Shown: piece by piece, positions 1 through 4,870 of the stretch
Layout of the letters: every line of letters starts with the position of its first letter
Numbering within the stretch: the first letter of the stretch is position 1
DNA from: Euryarchaeota archaeon UBA126
GTDB taxonomy: Archaea > Thermoplasmatota > Poseidoniia > Poseidoniales > Thalassarchaeaceae
Direction of reading: 5' to 3'
NCBI GenBank assembly: GCA_002497025.1
Contig: DAMG01000056.1
Coordinates: 1 to 5,533, forward strand
Length of the DNA stretch: 5,533 nucleotides
Made by a program: the position numbers and the translations under genes
Notes under the pieces: model-generated
Seen by the model: only the letters and a program-made list of their open reading frames with translations
Told to the model about the DNA's origin: nothing
The model's database searches: none

Positions 1-662
1 TCTAATCTTCCATCATCGAAGAACTCCAAAATCTTACGATTCCAGTCATCATCTTTCTGAGAGTGGATTCTGTCCTCTTTAGGGTCTATGTGTTCTGTAA
101 ACATACGATTAGAGAGACTTGAGACTACTACGACTACTGCCTTCTTGTTTTGTTGGGCCAGTGTATCTCTCACAGCCTTACCTAGAACGATTGTCTCAGA
201 ACGATTAGAGTACATATTGCTAGAGAGAATGCAGGTTGGAATTCGATTTTCAGGGTTCAATAATTGCAAAGCAACCACAGAGCCAGTGTCGATTGGGAAT
301 CCTTCGTACTCGACCGTTCTAGCTTCCAAACCTCTCTTTTCACAATTCTCCCTCATTGAATGAGCGAATTGAGTATCCATTTGGAATTCATACGGCATAC
401 TACCAAGATAGTGGAAATCGTCATCGACATGAGTCCATACCGCCTTTTCCAAGGCTTGAATTTGATGCCCAATGATACTTGGCCATGTGGTTGAATAAAC
501 GATTATGATATCTGCCTCGCTTTCTTCAATTCGCTTTCGGCATTCATCGTAAGCGGCTCGAAGATTGCTGTATCCTTCACTTGCATCAGGAGAAAGAAGT
601 GGTTGTGGATGAGGTGGACAATAGATTCCAAAGAGAATCTCAGGTTCATTTGTTTCACTCAT
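1..662 (-). CDS. amnA: 2-aminophenol 1,6-dioxygenase alpha-like subunit (LigB-type extradiol dioxygenase superfamily), C-terminus cut by the window edge
   Basis: Open frame of 220 codons running off the left edge. From memory of the family (alpha subunits about 270 aa), roughly 50 C-terminal residues are missing. Family signatures seen: IIIVYSTTW (52-60), THVDDDFHYLG (77-87), GFPIDTGS (121-128), HIDPKEDRI (191-199) and DDDWNRK (204-210), all closely matching AmnA as I recall it. In the known enzyme the alpha subunit is a structural partner of the iron-bearing beta subunit. Aligned to the neighbouring beta gene, the second iron-ligand His is Thr59, the acid-base His is Asn185 and another conserved His is Gln133. 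The first ligand His (His18, in CPPHPQP) is kept. The protein is therefore probably not catalytic alone. The start could be either of two adjacent ATGs (665 or 662); 662 is chosen because it lies 5 bases after the GAGGTG ribosome site, against 2 for 665. It follows the beta gene by a few bases, so co-translation is likely. The exact substrate is inferred; other aminated catechol-like phenols are possible. Confidence 0.85.
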   Translation of the reverse strand, partial: MSETNEPEILFGIYCPPHPQPLLSPDASEGYSNLRAAYDECRKRIEESEADIIIVYSTTWPSIIGHQIQALEKAVWTHVDDDFHYLGSMPYEFQMDTQFAHSMRENCEKRGLEARTVEYEGFPIDTGSVVALQLLNPENRIPTCILSSNMYSNRSETIVLGKAVRDTLAQQNKKAVVVVVSSLSNRMFTEHIDPKEDRIHSQKDDDWNRKILEFFDDGRL

Positions 663-665
663 CAT

Positions 666-673
666 CTCACCTC
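666..673 (-). promoter_or_regulatory. Ribosome binding site of the alpha subunit gene, overlapping the beta stop codon
   Basis: On the minus strand GAGGTGAG begins inside the TGA stop of the beta gene (674-672) and is followed directly by the double ATGATG. GAGGTG is a good Shine-Dalgarno match and is the clearest one in the window. Its position on the upstream stop codon suggests that translation of the alpha subunit is coupled to that of the beta subunit, which would suit a stoichiometric complex. The spacing favours the second ATG (662). Confidence 0.6.
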
Positions 674-1577
674 AAAGAACATACTCACGGGTATCGTCGT
701 TTGGATCCCAGCAAGCGATTACGTTTCCCGTTCCGATTACAGATTGGTAGCCGTAAATCTCAGCAGGGAAGTCAGGGAATCCCATTGCTCCGAGCATCCA
801 AATCAAGCCACCACCCTCTGTTTCAGCAATTGTTTGCTCGGTGAATTCTGGCATGATATCAATTACTTCTCGACTCTTTCCCTCACGCATCATCTCAACG
901 ATTTTCATATCCCAAACGTATTGGCTGTGATTGTAGATATGCTCCTTGCTCATATCTTCAGGTAATGGTGCTTCTTCGACAAAGTGGCGATGAGAAAGTG
1001 AGTGGCTTGCAACCAGTACTACGCGCTTGCCACTTTCCTCAATCGCCTTTGCACAAGCGCGACCGAGTGCAGTTGCTTGCTCAATCATTACTTCAGGAGA
1101 GTAATAGTGAGTATTTCGATTACTGGAAATTGTCACAATAGGCTTGTCCCATTCGGGGTTTAGTAAATGGCAACTGGTAATAGTTCCATAATCGACTCTG
1201 AAATCTGGATTTGTCATCATCTTGGTGATTATGCCTTCCTCAGAGGCAGCATCTCGCATGGCTTCAGAGAGCTCCACATCGACTTGTAAATCGTAGTTAT
1301 AGCGGAATAAATTCGGGAATACCGGGTCAACCGATTTTGACTTGAATTCGGGCAGACCTAAGAAATGAGTTCCTATGTAGGTCTGCCAATGTGGGGTGAA
1401 GATTACAATCGCATCATAATCAATATCCTTCAATTTTCTAGCGAGACGTTGGTAACCCCATCGAAGTGTTTCCCAACCTCCCTCAGAATACGCCTCATTT
1501 TGCGGCGGGTTGTCCGCATAAACTAGGTGTGGAGGGTGTGGAGCAAGGCATCCCGCGACTATCTGGCCCTTCGCCAT
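672..1577 (-). CDS. amnB: 2-aminophenol 1,6-dioxygenase beta (catalytic) subunit-like, class III extradiol ring-cleavage dioxygenase
   Basis: A 301-aa protein, the normal length for AmnB/LigB-type catalytic subunits. The family uses Fe(II) and O2 to open the ring of 2-aminophenol (giving 2-aminomuconic 6-semialdehyde) or of related catechols, in the cytosol. Active-site residues are in place: His14 in LAPHPPHLVY, His63 in FTPHW and Glu252 in IAETEGGG are the expected iron ligands, and His196 in SLSHRHF is the expected acid-base residue. These numbers are one higher than those I recall for AmnB (His13, His62, His195, Glu251). Other AmnB-like blocks are NPPQNE (23-28), GGWETLRWGYQRL (33-45), KSVDPVFPNLFRY (81-93), NPDFRVDYGTIT (123-134), EDMSKEH (207-213) and GYQSVIGTGN (276-285). 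The only plausible start is the ATG that places the first ligand His at residue 14, as in homologues. The downstream alpha-like gene follows after 6-9 bases, giving the beta-alpha order of bacterial amn operons. No other amn pathway gene is visible, so the natural substrate remains an inference. Confidence 0.9.
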   Translation of the reverse strand: MAKGQIVAGCLAPHPPHLVYADNPPQNEAYSEGGWETLRWGYQRLARKLKDIDYDAIVIFTPHWQTYIGTHFLGLPEFKSKSVDPVFPNLFRYNYDLQVDVELSEAMRDAASEEGIITKMMTNPDFRVDYGTITSCHLLNPEWDKPIVTISSNRNTHYYSPEVMIEQATALGRACAKAIEESGKRVVLVASHSLSHRHFVEEAPLPEDMSKEHIYNHSQYVWDMKIVEMMREGKSREVIDIMPEFTEQTIAETEGGGLIWMLGAMGFPDFPAEIYGYQSVIGTGNVIACWDPNDDTREYVL

Positions 1578-1633
1578 GAACTGATGAGGTCCTGAAATCT
1601 AAAGAAAACCTTCCGCATAAATTCAGCACCTTG
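1578..1633. promoter_or_regulatory. Short divergent promoter region between the dioxygenase pair and the small membrane-protein gene
   Basis: Only about 55 bases separate two divergently transcribed genes, so both promoters must lie here or run into the coding sequence. The clearest A/T element is GCATAAATTC (1615-1624). Read on the minus strand as AATTTATGC it lies about 43 bases before the dioxygenase ATG, fitting an archaeal TATA box with a leader of about 15 bases. A second weak A-rich stretch, CTAAAGAAAA (1599-1608), lies about 30 bases before the plus-strand ATG at 1634 and could give a leaderless transcript. No clear BRE or bacterial -35/-10 pair is seen. Confidence 0.3.
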
Positions 1634-2071
1634 ATGTGGGACTTTCAGTCGCACATTATCATGCATTGGGACGGAAGGCGACCTACTAGCCTCTGGTTTT
1701 ATCCTCTTTCAATGGGATTAGTGGCTGGCTCATTGCCATATCTAGTCGAACACTCTTTTTTTGATGAGTCATCGCTGATGGGTCCAGTTGGACTTAGTGC
1801 CTGTTTGGCAATTGGTTTACTATTTCTGCCGGATTCCGCCACTGAACGAAAAGTGGAGATGATCTCTGGCATCTGGATCGGAATGTCAATCTCTTACTTT
1901 CCAATCGCTCTTTTCTTTGTGTGGATGGTTCCTGTAATCATTTTCTGGATTAGTAGTACTATCTCGATACAAACTAGCCATTTACCACCATTCAGAATTG
2001 GACTGTGGATGGGAAGCGGAATACTATCAGGAATCTACATCGGCAATATCGTCGCTTACAACTTGCTTTGA
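1634..2071 (+). CDS. Small multi-spanning membrane protein of unknown function
   Basis: A 145-aa protein that I do not recognise. It begins with a short polar, Trp/His-containing stretch, followed by about five hydrophobic segments at roughly residues 19-39, 48-66, 76-93, 93-112 and 121-143. The last is glycine-rich with GxxxG-like spacing (GLWMGSGILSG, GIYIG), often seen where helices pack together. An acidic/polar loop (HSFFDESS) follows the first helix, and an Arg/Lys/Glu loop (DSATERKVE) follows the second. There is no signal-peptide cleavage site and no catalytic motif. The start is uncertain: an in-frame TTG at 1631 directly precedes the ATG at 1634, and ATG 1661 is also possible; none has a Shine-Dalgarno sequence. 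The last 45 bases overlap the end of the convergent PAP2 gene. It is accepted as a gene because the frame is long, strongly membrane-like, and fills a region where the other strand has no competing long frame. Confidence 0.65.
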   Translation: MWDFQSHIIMHWDGRRPTSLWFYPLSMGLVAGSLPYLVEHSFFDESSLMGPVGLSACLAIGLLFLPDSATERKVEMISGIWIGMSISYFPIALFFVWMVPVIIFWISSTISIQTSHLPPFRIGLWMGSGILSGIYIGNIVAYNLL

Positions 2072-3469
2072 GCGATTAACATACCCCTCAACCACAATTC
2101 CAAAGATAATGAAGGATGGTAAACTGGCAAGTAATGCACTCCAAATTAATTCATCATCAACATATTCCATTGTAACACGGACTTCAGCAATTCCGTCTGA
2201 TGATTCCGATACTCTAAGTAGTACCAAATATGAATCAAATAATGATTCAATCTCTACTTCTGTTTTCAATAATTCACCTTCAGCAAGTGACGATAGGCGG
2301 AAGTTAGAATCGATAGTAGATTCTGCAATTATCGAGTCCCAATCGATTATTCCTCTATCAGAATAAGGTACGACTTGGTCTCGATCTACAACCATAACCT
2401 CTACTGAATTCTCACCCACATTTCGAATCTCAACACCCACAGAGTGTGAAAGACTGTGAACTTCAATTGTGTCAAGTTTTACATCTCCGTTACCTACTCG
2501 ATAATTGGGTATATCTTCATCTGCACCGGGGCCATCTATTGCACCGAAAATCAGAACTCCGCTGAATAGCAAAACAGAAACAGCGGCGAAGATTGATTGT
2601 TTACGGTCAGGTAGCAATTCTTTCCAATCTTTCAATGCTGTTTTCCTAAGAATAGGTTGCATGGAGTGACAAAACATTGCGCAAACGATTGCAAGAATTA
2701 TTCCAGGAATTATGTCAACTACCCAGTGAATTCCGAGGTATTGAATCGAGAAGAAGTAGATTGCAACATTGGCCATAACGAAAATATCGAATTCACGATG
2801 TCTCCAATCTTTGATCTCAATTCCGAGTTCACGACAATGCAGGCGATTTAGGATAAGTAAGGAAATTGGCAAACCGATATGTAAACTTGGAACTGCATTA
2901 TCCATTGGATCATGCGTAGTGAAGAAGTCCAAAGTGAATTCATCATGGTAAAGTGGAGCTTCCATTCCAGGGATGAAACTACTTGTCACCTCGACGTTGA
3001 AGAACAAATACATAGGAACTGCCAACAAATAGATTACGAAATAATTCAAGGCGGCCTTATCGGCCATGACTTCGTCTCTAGATAGGATGTAGTACATTGG
3101 TGAAAACCAAATCATAAACAAATACATGAAGAGATAATGAGCGCTCAACAAGTCAGTCAATAAATCGCTGTAGAAAGTCTCCTGAACCCAAAGAGTCCAG
3201 TCACCTTCGATTGTATGAATCCAATGTGTATAACCACCCACTCTAGCCTTCATAGGTTCATTGTGATGATCGATTATTGCCTTGTATAGGAACATCAAGA
3301 CATAGAGAGCAATGTGCCACCAGTATCCTTTGTCTCGAATTTCATCTAGAAGTCCGCGCAATGGAACGCGCATGTGTACCTCATCACGAGTTAGCAATCG
3401 TTGAACCGGGATTGTCATCAAGAGCAACGCGAACATCGCGTACTCATACGGTCCCGGTGGCCACTCCAT
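2027..3469 (-). CDS. PAP2-superfamily membrane phosphatase/phosphotransferase with an extra C-terminal extramembrane domain
   Basis: A 480-aa integral membrane protein. Hydrophobic segments are seen at about 9-21, 50-66, 110-128, 142-158, 196-209, 229-245, 250-268, 293-310 and 442-462. Two PAP2 signatures are present: AVPSLHIGLP (192-201, core PSLH, the C2 motif with His197) and YLGIHWVVDIIPG (244-256, the C3 motif, His248 and Asp252 in the H-x3-D arrangement). In the family these His residues form a phospho-enzyme and act as the acid-base on lipid-linked phosphates. The usual first motif (K-x6-R-P) is not evident, which suits the Aur1/Ipt1-like (inositol phosphotransferase-type, PAP2_3) branch better than classic PAP2 phosphatases. 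Residues 311-440 form a soluble, beta-rich, acidic region outside the family core, probably on the external face, followed by a last helix and a short acidic tail. Likely roles are dephosphorylating polyprenyl or phospholipid phosphates or moving a polar head group; the substrate is unknown. ATG 3469 is the only good start, since an in-frame TGA lies at 3511-3509. Confidence 0.8.
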   Translation of the reverse strand: MEWPPGPYEYAMFALLLMTIPVQRLLTRDEVHMRVPLRGLLDEIRDKGYWWHIALYVLMFLYKAIIDHHNEPMKARVGGYTHWIHTIEGDWTLWVQETFYSDLLTDLLSAHYLFMYLFMIWFSPMYYILSRDEVMADKAALNYFVIYLLAVPMYLFFNVEVTSSFIPGMEAPLYHDEFTLDFFTTHDPMDNAVPSLHIGLPISLLILNRLHCRELGIEIKDWRHREFDIFVMANVAIYFFSIQYLGIHWVVDIIPGIILAIVCAMFCHSMQPILRKTALKDWKELLPDRKQSIFAAVSVLLFSGVLIFGAIDGPGADEDIPNYRVGNGDVKLDTIEVHSLSHSVGVEIRNVGENSVEVMVVDRDQVVPYSDRGIIDWDSIIAESTIDSNFRLSSLAEGELLKTEVEIESLFDSYLVLLRVSESSDGIAEVRVTMEYVDDELIWSALLASLPSFIIFGIVVEGYVNRSKQVVSDDIADVDS

Positions 3470-3540
3470 GGCGATACTCGCCTGACTTCTGCTGATGAAT
3501 TGTGCGGGTCATAGACGAGGATTTCTGCTTCAATGCTATT

Positions 3541-3556
3541 CACAAAAAATCAAGTC
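3541..3556 (+). promoter_or_regulatory. A-rich TATA-like element before the tRNA deacylase gene
   Basis: The 100-base divergent gap between the PAP2 gene and the deacylase gene contains one striking A-run, CACAAAAAATCAAG. It is centred near 3547, about 25 bases before GTG 3572 and 31 before ATG 3578. That spacing suits an archaeal TATA box with a leaderless transcript. No ribosome site stands out before either start. The match to a TATA consensus is loose, so this is a weak call. No comparable element for the minus-strand PAP2 gene is obvious. Confidence 0.3.
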
Positions 3557-3577
3557 AAAGGCCTCACATGAGTGGTC

Positions 3578-4042
3578 ATGGATGGGCACGATGCGTGGTT
3601 AGCCGAGTGCGCAAAAATCGGTTACACTCCTGCTGCTCGTCATTACGAAGAAGGCACCCGTACAAGCCAAGATGCTGCTGATCAATTGGGTTGCGAGGTC
3701 GCTCACATAGCTAAGTCGATTGTCTTCGCAGGAAAAGATGGAGCAGTTGTAGTAATCACAAGTGGAGCAAATCGGGTTGACCGCAAAAAGAAATTGAAAC
3801 GATTACTAGGTTACAAACCTAGTATGACTGATCCCCAATACATCTCTGAGAATACCGGATATGCCCCCGGTGGAGTTCCTCCCTTTGGTCATATCAAGCC
3901 CTGTACTGTGCTGATGGATGAAGATCTCTTGCAATATGACTTAGTTTGGGGTGCTGCCGGTTCGGCACAAACGGTTTTTCCAATCACTCCCGATGAGTTA
4001 CAACAAGTCTCCGACGCCATGGTTGGAGATGTAAAGCAGTAG
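3578..4042 (+). CDS. YbaK/ProX-type aminoacyl-tRNA deacylase (trans-editing of mischarged tRNA)
   Basis: About 154 aa, the normal size of free-standing YbaK/EbsC proteins. These cytosolic enzymes hydrolyse wrongly charged aminoacyl-tRNAs, such as Cys-tRNA(Pro) (YbaK) or Ala-tRNA(Pro) (ProXp types), and so guard translation accuracy. Seen in order, numbering from the alternative GTG at 3572: HIAKSIVF (45-52) with the conserved Lys48, which orients substrate in YbaK; VVVITSGANRVD (59-70); the glycine/proline loop GYAPGGVPPFGH (96-107), a hallmark of the fold; and VWGAAGSAQTVFPITPDEL (125-143), the typical C-terminal block. Which amino acid and tRNA are handled cannot be read from the sequence. 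ATG 3578 is chosen over GTG 3572, which would add only two residues; an in-frame TGA directly before the GTG rules out anything longer. The SMUG1-type gene follows after 8 bases, so the two are probably co-transcribed. Confidence 0.88.
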   Translation: MDGHDAWLAECAKIGYTPAARHYEEGTRTSQDAADQLGCEVAHIAKSIVFAGKDGAVVVITSGANRVDRKKKLKRLLGYKPSMTDPQYISENTGYAPGGVPPFGHIKPCTVLMDEDLLQYDLVWGAAGSAQTVFPITPDELQQVSDAMVGDVKQ

Positions 4043-4050
4043 GCGATTGA

Positions 4051-4782
4051 ATGATTGTTGAAAGGATGATTGAGGCTTCCTCGAAATTACGTGATGATGT
4101 AGAAAAATTCGCTGACTCTTTGGTCAAAGAAGGTTCAGTTGATGCGGTTTATAATCCGCTGGCATATGCTTGGGAACCACATCGTGCCTACTTAGAATTG
4201 GCATCCGGAGGGGGAGCAAAAACACTGCTTCTTGGCATGAATCCTGGGCCACATGGTATGGGTCAGATGGGAATCCCTTTCGCTGCAACAAGTGTTGTTC
4301 GAGACCTCTTGAAAATCACAAATCTTGAAGTTGGACGGCCTAGGAAGCCTCACCCAAAGAGACCGATATCTGGACTTGATTGGCCCAAGGAAGAAGTTAG
4401 TGGTACCAGACTATGGGGCCTTCTAGCGAATGAATACGGCTCTGCTGAGTCAATTTTCAAATCGGTTTTCTTACTCAATCACTGTCCATTGATGTTATTC
4501 TCTGGAGAAAGAGCAACTAATATCACGCCTGACAAGATTACCGGACCTACCACTAAGGCCTTGCTAGAGAGATGTGATGAACATCTCAGAGAGGTAGTGG
4601 ATATAATGCAGATTGAACGAGTTATAGGGGTCGGCAGATATTCTGAAAAAAGAGCACTGAATGCTCTTTCCGGAATCGATATATCGGTTACTACCTGTTG
4701 GCATCCATCCCCGGCATCTCCTCTTGCAAACAGAAATAAAGGCGAAGATTGGAAGAAAAATGTCAGAAATGTTTTACCTTAA
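4051..4782 (+). CDS. SMUG1-type single-strand-selective monofunctional uracil-DNA glycosylase
   Basis: A 243-aa protein with all SMUG1 landmarks. SMUG1 enzymes flip out and remove uracil, and in animals also 5-hydroxymethyluracil, from DNA to begin base-excision repair. Motif 1 is LLGMNPGPHGMGQMGIPF (60-77): Asn64 matches the water-activating Asn85 of the human enzyme, and Phe77 the base-stacking Phe98. HPKRPISGLDWPKEEVSGTR (101-120) is nearly the same as the human block. LLNHCPLMLF (141-150) holds Asn143, matching the uracil-reading Asn163. VIGVGRYSEKRA (191-202) is the family's VVGVGR strand. Motif 2 is CWHPSPASPLAN (216-227), with His218 matching human His239. The human DNA-wedge segment is also represented (HPSP plus following residues). 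Length is close to that of animal SMUG1 without its N-terminal tail. It starts 8 bases after the deacylase stop with only a weak ribosome site (AGGCGA), so it is probably read from the same transcript. An in-frame ATG at 4066 is a less likely start. Confidence 0.94.
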   Translation: MIVERMIEASSKLRDDVEKFADSLVKEGSVDAVYNPLAYAWEPHRAYLELASGGGAKTLLLGMNPGPHGMGQMGIPFAATSVVRDLLKITNLEVGRPRKPHPKRPISGLDWPKEEVSGTRLWGLLANEYGSAESIFKSVFLLNHCPLMLFSGERATNITPDKITGPTTKALLERCDEHLREVVDIMQIERVIGVGRYSEKRALNALSGIDISVTTCWHPSPASPLANRNKGEDWKKNVRNVLP

Positions 4783-4794
4783 ATTACTAAACTG

Positions 4795-4833
4795 TAGTGT
4801 AATGAAACTTACTAAGTTCCAATTATTACACTA
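4795..4833. repeat. Nested inverted repeat in the gap before the acyl-CoA synthetase gene
   Basis: TAGTGTAAT (4795-4803) is perfectly matched by ATTACACTA (4825-4833). Between them lies a second inverted repeat, AACTT (4806-4810) and AAGTT (4814-4818), with a 3-base loop. Related heptamers TTACTAA occur at 4784-4790 and 4809-4815, exactly 25 bases apart, and TTACTAG is on the minus strand at 4837-4831. The layout suits either a repressor site upstream of the acyl-CoA synthetase or a transcript-end hairpin after the glycosylase gene. The lack of a T-run after the outer stem argues against a standard intrinsic terminator. Confidence 0.55.
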
Positions 4834-4837
4834 GTAA

Positions 4838-4846
4838 ACAATTAAG
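4838..4846 (+). promoter_or_regulatory. TATA-like element for the acyl-CoA synthetase gene
   Basis: ACAATTAAG is centred about 28 bases before ATG 4871. That is the spacing expected for an archaeal TATA box driving a leaderless or nearly leaderless message, and no Shine-Dalgarno sequence precedes the ATG. The element directly abuts the inverted repeat on its upstream side, so a protein bound there could block promoter access. The alternative AATTATTA (4821-4828) would give a leader of about 20 bases. Confidence 0.35.
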
Positions 4847-4870
4847 TCAAGATATCCATTGTCAAGTCTC

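Noticed and set aside
88..363. Plus-strand open frame of 91 codons
   Set aside because: Antisense to the alpha subunit gene, whose minus-strand frame is continuous and carries clear AmnA-like motifs.
1..662. Alpha subunit as a decayed duplicate (pseudogene) of the beta gene
   Set aside because: The frame is open, has a strong ribosome site, and carries alpha-specific conserved blocks, so it is a functional non-catalytic partner rather than a relic.
581..965. Two plus-strand open frames (581-844 and 603-965)
   Set aside because: They lie antisense to the well-supported dioxygenase genes and their translations show no family motifs or membrane pattern.
672..1577. Beta gene as a MEMO/AmmeMemoRadiSam protein B
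   Set aside because: It shares the LigB-like fold, but the NPPQNE, KSVDPVFPN and EDMSKE blocks and the intact His14/His63/His196/Glu252 set fit the AmnB catalytic family.
1998..2366. Plus-strand open frame rich in Ser/Thr
   Set aside because: Mostly antisense to the PAP2 C-terminal domain and partly in another frame of the small membrane-protein gene; low-complexity composition typical of a shadow frame.
2657..3495. Three short plus-strand frames within the PAP2 gene (2657-2851, 2769-2951, 3277-3495)
   Set aside because: All are antisense to membrane helices or motifs of the PAP2 enzyme and show no recognisable protein features.
4795..4840. Intrinsic (rho-independent type) terminator after the glycosylase gene
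   Set aside because: The stem is A/T-rich and no T-run follows it, so a standard terminator is poorly supported; kept as a repeat of uncertain role.
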